Shown piece after piece: positions 52,281 to 63,639 of a stretch of DNA of 64,000 nucleotides (its first letter is position 1; each line of letters starts with the position of its first letter). The notes under the pieces are model-generated. The model saw only the letters and a program-made list of their open reading frames with translations, had not been told where the DNA came from and searched no databases. Source of the stretch: Oegoconia quadripuncta (Eukaryota; Arthropoda; Insecta; Lepidoptera; Autostichidae); the NCBI GenBank assembly GCA_949316235.1, contig OX438745.1:3973001-4037000 (forward strand). The letters are read 5' to 3'. The translations under genes and the position numbers were made by a program.

Positions 52281-54354
52281 TAAAATAAAAATAGAAAGGT
52301 CGATTTTTTTGTTTTTTTTTTAATCTAGCCGAAAACCACACAGAAAAAGTATTTAAATGATAGATATACTTATTGTTATAAGTAAGAACTCAAGCGCATC
52401 TGATTTCAATAATACATAGGAAGTGTCTTACCGCTATAGGTGAGGATCCACACTGAGTAATGTCCCATTTGTGGTACAGACACACATACAACTCTATTAT
52501 AAGTTATAATGTAGGTAGGTACCTATTTTAATTATAAGGTTACTATAACACTAAATGGAATAAATAGTGTGGTCTAATATTTTTTTCTGTAATATGCAAA
52601 TAAACGCTTATATAATCTATTTATGTATAATGAAATATGTAAGAAGTTGGGGTGACACAGGGGAAAATGTTGTTCCTGGATTTTGTTCCTAAATTCATTA
52701 AAAAAATCTCGTAATTTGGTAAATTTTCTTACTAATTCCTAATTCGTGATTAATTCAATCTATCAATCAAATTAATTGTTACTATACTATACCCAGCAGT
52801 GGGTGGATGTGGGCTGAGATTGATTGATTATAAAACTATACTCTCGCGTTGAAAAGCGTGATTTGCTGACGGATCAAAAAAATTGACTGACCCAGAAATC
52901 GCTTCAAGGCAATAACACTAACACAATAAATCTGTCTACACTTTAGGTACATAGTGTGAGACACAATAACGAACATAAAGCATTGGTTGGTCATTTGCAA
53001 TAGGTATACACTGATGCACAAAGTCGCGTCCAAAAACTAGTATACATATAACAAAAAGGGCATACACGTACTGAAAGTAAAAGCAGACTCACACATGCAC
53101 AACTTCTGCATACATACACAGGCCTGACCTTTCCCAATGCAAGCGTCGACGCCCGAATACTGGGGTCAATGACACAGCATCGCTCGAGGTTGCATTCGAA
53201 CCGCGCAATTATGCGTGCATCGGCAAAAAAAAATATACTTTCGCCCGGTGAAAATGAAATCCTGGATGCGATTGGTGGATGGTGGTTTGTATGGAGAACT
53301 TTCGGCAATTGGGCCTCAATGACTTTCATAGAGCAACCAATGTGTTACCTCTATTTTTGAGAGTAGGTAAAAGTTTGTAAGATATGTGCTTGACAATATA
53401 TAACAATCTAATTTTCAGCTAACCAATGGATGAATGAACATAGCAGCAACTGACACCATGGATATTTTATTCTCGTAATATACTCGTATTTGAATTATAA
53501 TGTGCTACGTAAGTCGTAATGTAATTAAAAACATAATGATACTGCGTCATAGTTTCAATAATTATATTTAATGATTAAGTATTTATTCATTCGTTTTTAC
53601 TTATAAAATAAAATTGGTCCGAAATCGAGCCTTGAGGTATCCCGTTTATTTCATTTATTATTGATTTCCTTCATAGATTCCGTTTTTTCAATGTCCATTA
53701 CAAATATGACTTCCGATTAGCATCACAAACCAACACAATATGTAGGTACGAGTAATAGTCTAGACTAGAATAAACAAAGAATCGATTCGATCGACACGCA
53801 ATCAAATGCCTTAGATGGATCATAAAACATCCTAATGGCATCCTGGTAATCTTTCCCGACGATGTAAGCGATGTAAACAATCTACTGGTTTTTGTCATTT
53901 TAAACCCTAAGTTTTTTATTTGGATATCTTTGTAGTACTTATCTAGTAATTACTAATAGGAATGGTCAAAACTAACTAATGTTTTTAGTATCACCTCGTT
54001 TTCATAGTCCAACTAATATTATTAATCAGGCCGGTCACAACCTTCACGTCGAGAGCGTTAAATACCTGATCAAGAGGGAGAATTTGAAAATTGGAAATTA
54101 AATAAACTTACCAACTCAGCAATATGAAACACTTTCACTGAATTTTGGGTAAAATAGGTTGTGTTATGACTGTGATGATGCGTTGGTGTGTGTGAGGTGA
54201 GTGTAGACCCAATAATTACTTAATAATTGTGAAAAAAAAAACAAAAATAGCGAAGACCGTTCAACACGGCTAACGAAGTAGATTAGAAGTGGTAAAATTG
54301 TCGAATACCACCGCAACCAACCAAAATATAAAGTGCAAGGCACAGGCATCGAGC
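52281..54354. other. Unassigned stretch
   Basis: Longest stretch without a recognised repeat other than the 56.4-57.6 kb block. AT-rich, with a GC-richer patch at 53110-53300. The 112-codon minus-strand ORF at 52991-53329 has no motif I know. gtaggtaggtacctatt at 52513 is a common lepidopteran word. Confidence 0.4.
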
Positions 54355-54560
54355 CTGTCTAATTATAAATGCGAAAAGTTAGATGTTTTTTTTTTTTTGG
54401 TTATTGCGCTATCACGGCACCGATTTGTCTGACAGGTGGAAAATATCCTGGAAGAACATACTTTTAATCTCATTAAAAGGGCCCCAAGGAATAAGATACG
54501 AAGATTACTTCGCGATGAAGTAACAAGCGGACGAAACCGTGAGCGGAATGCTAGTATCTA
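54355..54560 (-). repeat. Dispersed repeat S-like, diverged
   Basis: taattataaatgcgaaaagt (end), then a different middle (attgcgctatcacggcaccg) and cttcgcgatgaagtaacaag, cggacgaaaccgtgagcgg. Partial similarity to S at both edges. Confidence 0.45.
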
Positions 54561-54927
54561 AAAATTCGTTTCATAATACTCTTAAGTAAGCAGCTATTTA
54601 CTTAGATAGCATTTACTTGGTAAGCAGAACTACTAAGTACCTCCTGAAAATAGTAAAAAACAGGAACATAACCTACTAATAGGAAACGCTTCTTTGAGAG
54701 GATGTCCAGAAGGCAGTTACTTATTGTACAGCCAGGATATCCTTTGTCCGAAGTAGTTGCTTACTCTCCGGATACCAGTCGTGTCGATACGGTGAGAGGC
54801 GAGCTTAAATAGGGAATGGGCTTTGCAATATTGCGCACTCCTCAATTATTTTATGACATCGAGGGGTAGGTTTCAACTTGTGTATTTAGTACATCTCTAT
54901 TAAAACATTGCAATGAAAATTTTCAAT

Positions 54928-55156
54928 CGCATCCGTGGGTCAACAAAGTTTACTAAACGAAAGTCGCGTGTTCTATTCCAAGTGGGGCACATATTTAGTA
55001 TCTACTCGGTTGGGTTGGCCGTAGAGTCTGAGTAGCTATCACCATCTTATCTAAGTTTGGCATAAGCAGCAATATTGTTATCATTCCTGTATACCGGCTA
55101 TTTGAGATCAGATATGATAGAAATCAAACGCTAACCCATTTGGGATGAAAAAGTGA
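54928..55156 (+). mobile_element. SINE C copy, old
   Basis: cgcatccgtgggtcaacaaa, gtcgcgtgttctattccaag, actcggttgggttggccgta, tatcaccatcttatctaag, ctaacccatttgggatgaaa. Many substitutions, and the CpG sites are mostly lost. Confidence 0.65.
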
Positions 55157-55204
55157 TTCCAACTATCCCAATCCCATATCCCAAATAATATCCCAACTAT
55201 AATA

Positions 55205-55602
55205 TCCCAACTAATATTATAAATGCGAAAGTTTGTGTGTGTATATGTGTGTATGTATGTTTGTTACCTCTTCACGCCAAAACGGCTAGACGGATTTGGA
55301 TAAAATTTGGTTTGTAGATAGGTTAGGACCTGGCTTAACATATACGATATTTTTTTTATGAATCGATTTTGGTGAATTTTTCCACCGGACGAGGTCGCGG
55401 GCGGCAAGCTAGTAACATTTAAATACGAAAGTTTATGTTTGTATGTATGTTTGTTACCTCTTCACGCCTAAACTGATGGACGGATTTGGATGAAATTTGG
55501 TTGGTAGACAGATTAGGAACTGGATTATCATGCTACTTTTTTGCTGAACCGATCTTGATGAAATGTTCCACGCGAACGAAGTCGCGGGCAACAGCTAGTT
55601 GT
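55205..55602 (-). repeat. Two tandem copies of dispersed repeat S
   Basis: First copy 55205-55408: tattataaatgcgaaagttt, cttcacgccaaaacggctag, accggacgaggtcgcgggcg, gcaagctagt. Second 55410-55602: acatttaaatacgaaagttt, ttcacgcctaaactgatgga, cacgcgaacgaagtcgcggg, caacagctagtt. Both in reverse relative to 19430. Confidence 0.82.
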
Positions 55603-55895
55603 TATATAAAACTATACTGACATAGGTAGTAGATATCTACTATACAGTTTGTTTCGTCAATTTTCCACTCGACATAATCGTCTGTTGCCTGATGATCGAG
55701 AGAAAGTTGTGTATCAACTAACTATGAAAGCTATTTTGTTGGTTGTTAGTTGCGAAATCCTCTGTAAAAACCTGTACAATATTTTATATGACGTATAGTA
55801 CTATACTAATTCTGTGGTATAGGTATAGCAGTCGAATATAATTAACGATTATGTCGTTAAATGTCATAGACACTCTTAAAGTCAAAAGCGTTATA

Positions 55896-56282
55896 TTGGG
55901 ACTTTACCTATGAAATTGGAGATTTTTTTCTTCGTTAATCATAATGCACCAACTCTTACTATTCTATAGCTATTTCCAAATTTGTTTTTTATTTGGAAAA
56001 TAGAATACCTATATATTCAAAGTTTCACATGAAATATTTTTTAATGTCTGAGCTAAATCACATAATAAAAAAAAATTGAATATTTCTTAGATTCGCAGAA
56101 ACTTTTATAAAGCGGTTTATCTTTTAAAAATTAACACTGCCTATATTTAACTTAATGTTATCCGATAATACACTCAAAGTTTAGCTAAATTTGGATTTGC
56201 CGTTCCCAAAAAAAAATCAAAAATGTTTGTATGGAGAAAACATTCTTCATGCAAAACGCCAATTTCATAGGTAAGGACCTAA
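55896..56282. mobile_element. mariner-type MITE, copy 2
   Basis: ttgggactttacctatgaaa ... ccaatttcataggtaaggac, with TA on both sides (55894-55895, 56283-56284). About 70 bp shorter than copy 1 (44333-44788) through an internal deletion near cataataaaaaaaaattgaa. Confidence 0.85.
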
Positions 56283-56399
56283 TATATTCGCATTTCTCGT
56301 TTAAAAGACAGGTAGGTACTATTATTGGTCTGTGCCCATCAAGAATATTTAACAATGAACAATACGTCCTATCTATTTATTGTTTCCATAAACGCGGTG

Positions 56400-57000
56400 T
56401 ATTTCAATAAAAACAAATGACAAACTATAAACAACACCCAAAGGCTATTTCGAACGAAACTTAGAGTACGCGCGTTAGTGACCGATATTGAATTACACAG
56501 TTCGCGTATTACGAACATGGCATCGGTCAGTTTATTGACGCCGCATCCGTCTGAGTCTCAACTGAACTTGAGTTTAAGCCTCTGTGAATGTCATCTAGCC
56601 TCAGTGCAACTGCAGTTCCGTGCTCGTGTGCACGATCTATGCACCGCGCGCGACCAACTGCAACATAACCTAAAAACGACAAATTAGAAAATCTAAACAG
56701 CCCCAATTCGAATTCCGAAACTTTGAATTTAGAATGTGAAATCGACGTAGGTATCAACATTGCGGGGGAAAGAGACAAACTGGCCGCCCCGCTGCGAGTA
56801 TTTCGGTGACGTCGGCCGGTGCATAGCGAAATAAAATAATGAAAAGTGGCATTCAGTAATTTCATTGTGTTTACGCGCGATGCTAGTATATTTTGTTGAT
56901 GCGGTGCGTTTCGCGTGCATCTCCCGTTTGTGTCGGTGGCGCCATCTGCACGTGTCCTATATCCGTGCTCTATAGTACACATGCTGTAATTCATGGAGCT
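56400..57000. promoter_or_regulatory. Repeat-free CpG-rich upstream block
   Basis: No repeat family found. CpG-rich words: tacgcgcgttagtgaccg, atgcaccgcgcgcgaccaac, ggccgccccgctgcgagtat, gtgacgtcggccggtgc. Contains ttcgaattccga at about 56706, shared with 35.3 and 57.3 kb. Lies just upstream of a candidate first exon. A 155-codon ORF on the minus strand is a by-product of base composition. Confidence 0.5.
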
Positions 57001-57562
57001 GTCAAAACATTAGCAATAACCTGTGTGTGATGGATTTGATAAGGAGTGCAAATGTGACGATGGCGGGAGGCAAGTGTTTTTGGCTCGGTGAGACCGTAGC
57101 GGGTTCGTGAGCCGGAAAATTGAGCTAGCGGTGTTTTTTTTTTCCAAACTTAACCTACGACAAACTTCAGTTGCGCGCGAGCGGTGCCCGCACGCGCCTC
57201 GCGCCGTATTCCACACGAAAATTTACGAAAATTTGCCGAGTGTTCGAATCCCGCGGAATTAACTTTTTTCGAATTCCGAGCGTGGAGGTGTACGAATCGA
57301 TACATAATCGAACGCGATAGGATCGCCGCGTTCAATGACCTCATAGTGATTTTTCTTCGTTTACTTTGCTCAATTTTGTGATAGACAATACTAGACATAG
57401 AATTAAAGTGCCTTCTCCGTACAAACTAATAAAATTGTGATGTCATAGTGCAAACTTAGAAACTAATTTTTTAATAGTGATAGTGAACTTTGGACGTACC
57501 ATATGCATTGGATGGAACATCGTCTGAGTGTTTATGGACAGAAGCTGCATACAATTCTTTAG
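57001..57562 (+). other. Candidate non-coding first exon (5' UTR) of a gene extending right
   Basis: A repeat-free block whose 3' edge is a strong splice donor: tttag|gtgagtaa, junction at 57562/57563. The upstream sequence has the look of an insect 5' UTR (atagtgatagtgaactttgg, gtcatagtgcaaactta) and is CpG-rich in its first half (ttgcgcgcgagcggtgcccg). ATGs present open only short frames: the last, at 57504, gives 19 codons (MHWMEHRLSVYGQK...) and stops with the TAG of the donor site, so the exon is non-coding or carries small upstream ORFs. The start is not defined. AT-rich DNA full of SINEs and LINEs follows, as expected of a long first intron. The gene product cannot be told. Confidence 0.5.
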
Positions 57563-58259
57563 GTGAGTAAATAAATTCATTCAAAACGGTTCTCTTGAAA
57601 TATTAGTATCAAACAAGTACGTCAGTCTTAATCTATGAACTTGATTGCACTGACACGAAGTTAGCTGCATGTGGATGCATTCCTACTATGCGATTGGAAT
57701 ATTACTTATGTGTCGACTAACTGGCCTTGTCATTCAACTCCGTACAAGGCAAATTCAACTTTATATACATGTAAAGTCACCTATAAACAAGGTCTAAGTT
57801 AGCCTGTACCGGTTTTAGGTTAATAAACTTTTGGAAAATGTACTTTTTTAAGTACATTCGTCGTTTTGTAGTGCACTCGGTTCGTGGTATAGACCAATGG
57901 CCTTCGTGATATCAGTGAGCTACATCTATATGCACTAACCCAGTAGTTTCGCCTAGTTTTACAGCTATTCTAAGTTCGGGTTCCGTATGGTGTCAATGAA
58001 AGTTTGTTTTCTCTTTTAAATGTTTCTTTAACAAATTTTTTGACTTCCCATTTTCGATTATGACGATTTAATCAACTCAGATAAACGATCTGCAGCCTAT
58101 AAAAGTCCGATTTGCATCGCTTTCCTTGGGATCATTAGCTCTGATCGTCACGAATGCCTGCCTGCCTATCCTCGCTTTTTCACTTCATGAGAGGCTCATG
58201 TCCAGTTGTGAATTGCAACAGTTAGGCGTGTTGCTGTGAATTGTCAACTTAGGCCCTTA
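57563..58259 (+). other. Unassigned stretch (putative intron)
   Basis: Follows the candidate donor. No repeat identified here and no acceptor-exon pair recognised in the remaining 6 kb. Confidence 0.35.
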
Positions 58260-58690
58260 TTTTAGAATGTAAATAAATAATAAAACTAAATAAAAGGTAT
58301 TTATTCACCACAAAGTTAATGTAACAGATAATTAATTAATAATAAATTAGGTCAAACTGTGATGAAAAAGGTAGGGACTCAGCAGATTTGCTGATTTTCA
58401 GTCCCCCCCAAGTAGAGCGTAGTTGCTGCCACCAAGGAATTAATTAGGTACTATTACTCTTTGAATACATTTAAACATGAACTAAAAGTAAACAAAAATC
58501 TATATCTAAAATCAACTTAAAAACAACTGCAAGTGATAAACCATAAAAAACTGGACACGAGAAGGTATCATAATAGGTAGGTATTTGGTAAATTTTCAAT
58601 ACTTATGTGTGTGTTATGCTAGTGAATTTAATTGTCCTCAAATTATTATTACTAATTTAACAAATTTAAATCATATCCGAATCATACTGG
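58260..58690 (-). mobile_element. LINE-type repeat Z, copy 1
   Basis: About 420 bp matching 60868-61275 in the same orientation: aaaaggtatttattcaccac, ggactcagcagatttgctga, ttttcagtccccccaagta, aagtaaacaaaaatctatat, ggtatttggtaaattttcaa. Polarity (minus) inferred from the (aata)n edge at left, which reads as a tail after ggtgaataaatacc on the minus strand. Contains a hairpin around cagcagatttgctg. Confidence 0.75.
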
Positions 58691-58943
58691 CAGAGAAACA
58701 CTCGTCCAAGAAACTATTGCTCAAGCGTAGAGATGCCGCTATACAATTTACATAAAGCTGTCCCTTTTTAACTGTCCTCAAGCGGAGATCTCTGCCTTAA
58801 TCTTCTCGAGGATTGTGTCAAAACAAACATCATAGATGAGTATAGAACCTAACAGCCTGTACTGTTAATTCGGTGAGTGACTTTGCATTCGTCTTTTAAC
58901 CCGTTTTGTGTGTCATCCGGGTGTATCTCAATAATGCGAGGTC

Positions 58944-59055
58944 CGATACATGATGGGAAAAGTCCCATCTCCGAATTGTGCCGAGTGTGATGTGGTGGAG
59001 GATACTTATCATGCGCTGATGGAATGTGTCCGCAACGAGGATTATAGAAGATAAA
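58944..59055 (+). pseudogene. I/R1-type LINE zinc-knuckle end
   Basis: The frame reads GKVPSPNCAECDVVEDTYHA, then LMECVRNEDYRR and TAA at 59053-59055. CX2CX8HX4C (C-AEC...H...C) matches the terminal knuckle of I/R1/Jockey-type ORFs, as at 48190. It is followed at once by the tail of a minus-strand SINE B. The rest of the LINE is absent or unrecognisable. Confidence 0.7.
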
Positions 59056-59069
59056 TAATAATAATAATA

Positions 59070-59322
59070 ATAAATAAATAAATATCCTTGCACATACACA
59101 CAGCGCCATCTAGTTCCATAGACTTGTGTTGTGGATACCAGATGGTTGATATTACTACATAAATACATATTTTTTTTGTAAATAAATACTTATTATAAAT
59201 GAAAACATCCATAACTCGAGTACACATGTCCGTATTTATCACACAAACATATGCCCCTAGCGGGATTCGAACTCGCGACCATTTGGTATAGTGGTCAGAG
59301 TTTCTAACCACTACACCAAACA
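59070..59322 (-). mobile_element. SINE B copy
   Basis: aataaataaatatccttgca, cagcgccatctagttccata, gtggataccagatggttgat, gcgggattcgaactcgcgac, ctaaccactacaccaaacag. Internal deletion of ttaagcaactataggc. Confidence 0.92.
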
Positions 59323-60004
59323 GAAGTTGTTATAAGCAATGATATACGGGTATTAGGTGATTGCAATAAGGCTCTAGGACACCCTGCGTCTCTAGCACGC
59401 CAAAAATATGTATAATTTACATAAAATTGCTGTACGATGAAGGAATTAGCCGTCTAGTACGTACCAATGGAGAGGCATAGTCGCTTTCGACTAAACTCCT
59501 TAAAAAAAAATAAAAAAAACGCGAAGTCCGATTTGCGAGCGGTTTTTTTAAAACTAAACGAGGGGACTTGATGAAAATGGGTTATGAGGGTTATCCTACA
59601 CGGTAGTCCATACAAACTTTCAACTCCAAATTTTTCGAAATGATATGAAACTTTATGTATAAACAGGATACATAAATCTAAAAGGTTGGTAGAAAAAATT
59701 TGCAACTTATCGAATTTAGAAGAATATGTTTCCACTTCTTCTGTTACTATGGAAAACTTAAAATCGTTCTAAGTTTGTAGTTCTACGTTTTTTTGAAAAT
59801 ATTCTCAAGTTTTTAGATTTATGTAAGTAAGTGATTTATGCTTATAAAGTTTCATTAGAATCGGTTTATTCATTTCGAAAAAATTGGACTGTTGTGGATT
59901 TAACACAATGTTATTTGGTATATTTGGATGATGTCATAATCTTTTGGGCGTTCTATAAAGTTTCTTTGCTCTGGTTTCGTAACGTTAAAAGAATAGAACT
60001 GACT
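59323..60004. other. Unassigned stretch with an RT-like decapeptide
   Basis: 59911-59943 reads YLVYLDDVIIF in a plus-strand 62-codon ORF (59831-60019), identical in form to the YxDD active-site strand of Ty3/gypsy reverse transcriptases. Flanking residues do not match RT, so it is a tiny relic or a coincidence. Confidence 0.3.
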
Positions 60005-60205
60005 CGTCTCTTCCCGTGAGTGTTGTAAGAGACAACTAAGCGACTTTCCACCAAAAACGTTTATATAGATTTCACGGCGATGGGCTCACCTCCTGTCACT
60101 TTGCAAGATGAACCGTGGATGTTGTTTCAATCATTAAACTCTAATGTTTGGGATATCTCTGACCACTCCAATTGGAATAAAGATCGTGACGTTATGTATG
60201 TATGT
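60005..60205 (+). mobile_element. LINE-type repeat U, copy 2 (uninterrupted)
   Basis: cgtctcttcccgtgagtgtt, gtaagagacaactaagcga, ccgtggatgttgtttcaatc, gatatctctgaccactccaa, ttggaataaagatcgtgacg, ending in (tatg)n. The 23575-24140 copy carries a SINE C at the ctgacc|...|ttggaat position. Confidence 0.7.
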
Positions 60206-60228
60206 ATAAAGTTTCCATTTATAGTTAT

Positions 60229-60370
60229 AAGGTTGTCAGAGACAAGATAGCCGGTCCCCCAAATGTGTTATGGTTTCCGGGTCAGTACGCTTCCACCTTC
60301 GACCTCATCTTCACTTAACATCAGGTAAGTGATTGAGGTCAAGTACCTATCCTTGTGCATAAAAAAAAAA
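60229..60370 (+). mobile_element. SINE C copy, 5'-truncated
   Basis: ggttgtcagagacaagatag, cggtttccgggtcagtacgc-like string, ctcatcttcacttaacatca, ggtaagtgattgaggtcaag and an A tail. Abuts repeat U copy 2. Confidence 0.85.
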
Positions 60371-60618
60371 TATCAAAGATCGGCAGGCAGAGACGTCTCC
60401 TTTTGCGTAGGTATACATATACCAATGTATTTTTGGTCTGTTGTTATTTTGGCAGTCCTCTTAAGGCACAGCCTAGTGCGAATCGGTGGTCCTGTGTCAA
60501 ATTAGCAACTACCAGACTGTCAGTTTTCAAACAACCTCTACGTCTCCGATCTGGAATCAACTTGCCTTCAATGGAAATTAACCGCGCTCTCAACAAGTAA
60601 ACATTCGTATGTAAATAC

Positions 60619-60712
60619 TACCCATCCAAGGACTAACGTTGCTTAATTTCGATAAAAAACCAGTAGCGAATGCGACTGCACCAGTGCCCGTGGGAACCAC
60701 ACGGCCCTTGTA
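60619..60712 (-). repeat. 5S-rRNA-like repeat, copy 2
   Basis: The minus strand reads tcgaaattaagcaacg (box A region of 5S rRNA), then directly gttagtccttggatgggt (box C region). The ~9 bp normally between them are missing. Upstream: actggtgcagtcgcattcgc, shared with the 13.4-kb copy. Not a functional 5S gene. Confidence 0.7.
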
Positions 60713-60867
60713 CTTTATTAATTTTTAATCAACCCTACAAGTCAATAAAATTGTTAAGCCCACATAGCGTTTTCACCAGGTACTTGTATCAGTTTTAGAC
60801 AAGCATTTGCTATAATTGCGATGGTTTATGTTCAGCAGTTGATGTCCTGTGCCTAATATAATAAATA

Positions 60868-61275
60868 AATAAATAAAAGGTATTTACTCACCACAAAGTT
60901 AATTTAACAGGTAATTAATTAACAATAAATTAGGTCAAATTGTGATGAAAAGGTCGGGACTCAGCAGATTTGCTGATTTTCAGTCCCCCCCAAGTAGAGT
61001 AGTTGCTGTCTGCCACCAAGGAATTAATTACTATTACTCTATGAATAATTTTAAATATAAACATGAACTAAAAGTAAACAAAAATCTATATCTAAAATCA
61101 ACTTAAAAACAACTGCAAGTGATAAACCATAAAAAAACTAGACACAAGAAGTTATCATATAGGTAGGTATTTGGTAAATTTTCAATACTTACGTGTGATT
61201 GTGCGAGTGAATTTAATTGTTTTCAAATTATTATTACTAATTTAACAAATTTAAATCATATCCGAATTATACTGA
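60868..61275 (-). mobile_element. LINE-type repeat Z, copy 2
   Basis: Same blocks as copy 1 at 58260-58690 with small indels (for example tgccaccaaggaattaatta, catgaactaaaagtaaacaa). The two direct copies are 2.6 kb apart. Confidence 0.78.
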
Positions 61276-61319
61276 TGATGACGATGATGTGGGTTAGTCA
61301 CATTGATTGATAGGAATTG

Positions 61320-61590
61320 ACCATCCTTTCAAATTATGTATAACAGAGGCTCTCAAGGGGAAATTTGTTGAGTCATCTGATACGACACGACAACTTTATC
61401 AAGAACATCATTGAAGGAAAAGTGGAGGGGAAGAGTAAGAGAGGAAGGCCTAGAAGAACATACATGGTACAAGTAAAAGACAAAATAAATGATGTGTCTT
61501 ATCAGGAAGTCAAAGAAAAGGCGGAATGTAGTGTAGAAAGGACTCCACCGACAAGAGCATAGCTCTTAAACTAAAGAGAGAGAGGGGTCC
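61320..61590 (+). pseudogene. RTE-type LINE M ORF end, copy 3
   Basis: Frame from about 61362: LLSHLIRHDNFIKNIIEGKV, then EGKSKRGRPRRTYMVQVKDK, INDVSYQEVKEKAE, and after a slip the RTPPTRA-coded ctccaccgacaagagcatag before ctctt. This is the cleanest of three copies: the H.IRH..FI..I.EGK..GK..RGRPR..Y...+K.K...SYQE+KE.A block is a standard RTE-type ORF terminus. 5'-truncated. Confidence 0.82.
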
Positions 61591-61679
61591 TCCAATGTGT
61601 GATGGTGTGCTCTGTGTATGCAGTGGTGTGTTCGTGATATAATTAATAAAAAGCGACCAAAAAGTACATGACAGTAGGT

Positions 61680-61945
61680 AATAATAAATAAATAATAAAT
61701 ATCCTTGGACATCACGCAAAGCCATCTAGTTCCACATTAAGCAACTATAGGCTTGTGTTGTGGATACCAGATTATCGATATACTACATAAATGCATTTTT
61801 TTTGTAAATAAATACTTATTATAAATGAAAACATCCATAACTCGGGTACACATGTCCGTATTCATCACACAAACATATGCCCCTGGGATTCGAACCCGCG
61901 TCCTTTTGGTATAGTGGTCAGAGTTTCTAACCACTACACCAAACA
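61680..61945 (-). mobile_element. SINE B copy
   Basis: aataataaatatccttggac, catctagttccacattaagc, gcttgtgttgtggataccag, cataactcgggtacacatgt, cccctgggattcgaacccgc (4-bp loss in the B-box stem), ctaaccactacaccaaacag. Confidence 0.92.
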
Positions 61946-62469
61946 GGTCGTCTTAAGTCTTAAAATATACACTAAGTATATTCCAGTAGAATTTTTTGTT
62001 ATCTGATTTGTATTTTTTTTTTTACTTATTTGCACGAGCGTTTAAACGTAACTACCTACTCTATTGGTCTTAAAAGCTTTATTACTACAAATATTTAGAA
62101 ATATCTAATTTCCTTTCCATTCTCTGTATACACCATACATGATGAAGGTTATTGTTCCTGGATGATATTTTCCTTGCATAGCTAAATAAATTGAAAAATG
62201 TATTTGAGAGTCCGTATGTTCTGCATATCATCCGTCACTGTGTACCGCGAAATTCAAAAAATGTTAATTTGAAATGATTCTTTTTGTGAACACATTGACG
62301 CCATGAAGATTTAATTTTGTTCAATACAGAAGTCATAATATTAATTGGTTGTTTTCCTTACTCCCAAAACAAGTATTACAAAACGTTAATAAAGATAATA
62401 TTGTGTGACGGGTTGACTTGTGGTCAGTGTCATTTAACAGTACCTAACGTTTTAAAAAAATAGAAGGTA
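61946..62469. other. Unassigned AT-rich stretch
   Basis: Nothing recognised. Confidence 0.4.
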
Positions 62470-62792
62470 AATCAAAATCAAAAAATGCTTTATTTTGTAG
62501 GTACACAGGGTACACTTAAAATAGTCAGATTTTACATTTTTAAAGCTACTGCTTGTTCAAAAGGCAATTTTCCCCTGAGAAGAACAAGCAAGAAACTCGA
62601 GAGGTCGCTCTTTTAAAAAAAGGTTGTTATATTACAAAATTATTATTTTATATTATAATATTTCATTATTAATTGTGAAATAGCCTGGTTATGCGAACGG
62701 GCTGGTTATGTCCATGATTGTTTATCATCTAAATAATCTGATATTTTATAATATGCTTTCCTAATAAGTTTCTGTTTTATAGTATCTTTAAA
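62470..62792 (-). pseudogene. LINE G 3' end, copy 5
   Basis: Nearly identical to 39570-39880. The minus strand encodes the last residues (LIRKAYYKISDYLDDKQSW-like, with a stop at about 62715) and the 3' UTR to acaaaataaagcatttt. It stops at 62792, where a SINE B tail begins inside the ORF sequence aaagatactataaaacag. Confidence 0.85.
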
Positions 62793-62919
62793 TTAAATAA
62801 ATAATAAATATCCTTGGACACAGTGCCATCTAGTTCCACATTAAGCAGCTAGGCTTGTATTTTGCATACCACCTGGGTGATAATCTATACAAATACATTT
62901 GTTTTTGTAAATAATTGTA
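62793..62919 (-). mobile_element. SINE B 3' part abutting LINE G
   Basis: aaataaataataaatatcct, tggacacagtgccatctagt, aagcagctaggcttgtattt, then degraded. The head is absent, and the LINE G ORF does not resume, so the junction is a deletion or truncated insertion. Confidence 0.75.
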
Positions 62920-62928
62920 ATGCAATAT

Positions 62929-62992
62929 CATGTGTGGTCAAAAATTTGCAATGACTCAATTCGAGTCATCAATAATTCGAAGACCACGCATG
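62929..62992. repeat. 64-bp imperfect palindrome
   Basis: Outer arms catgtgtggtc (62929-62939) and gaccacgcatg (62982-62992). Inner arms tgactc (62952-62957) and gagtca (62963-62968). One mismatch in the outer stem. Confidence 0.8.
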
Positions 62993-63639
62993 ACGAGTGA
63001 TGTTATGCATGAGTTTGATTATCCTGATTTCTAATATTTATAGTTGATTTTGTTAAACTTAGTCAATATGTAGGTGTTCTATTTATTGCCTTCTATGTTT
63101 AAACGAAACCTTTAAATGGAACGTCAGCAAACTCTTAGATTTTAACCCTAGCTACAATTTGACACGTTCCACATTTAGGAGTGAAAATTGTCGATGCATC
63201 TTTCTTCCGCCTCAAATCTAGGTTACGTACAATCTTCGTCATCATCTATTTGGCAAATTGTTTAATCAGCCTCAATAACATTTTGACAATGATTTTGCAA
63301 CGTGATCAAACTGAAATTCCTAGAAAATAGATTGGGCATGTTATTTCTTTCATGTCAATCATATCAAAATGAGGTTACCAACCTTAGATTCTAGCTTATT
63401 ATTATCGTTTGGTCAATACTTGACATCATCCTGTTAATAAATTATCGTGTAAGCTCACTGAGTTCTTCCAGGCCACCGGGAAGTGTTTACCGGGACATTT
63501 ATTCACAAATGGGTAACCGTCTGCATGTCGATGAGCTTCAACCTCATCTTTGGGAGATATCTGACACCCTAAGTATTAAGAAAGATTCCCATGTTCTTCA
63601 TTTTGGTATTTTCTTTAATATTTCAACTGGTTTCGCTAG
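62993..63639. other. Unassigned stretch
   Basis: No repeat or gene recognised. Confidence 0.4.

Noticed and set aside
52991..53329. 112-codon minus-strand ORF with several cysteines
   Set aside because: No recognisable motif or splice context, and low confidence that it is more than a chance open frame.
56527..56994. 155-codon minus-strand ORF, the longest in the window
   Set aside because: No family motif, composition follows the CpG-rich DNA, and it opposes the better-supported plus-strand promoter/exon reading.
60619..60712. Functional 5S rRNA gene
   Set aside because: Lacks the 5' half and the A-C box spacer, and the flank is shared with a dispersed repeat.
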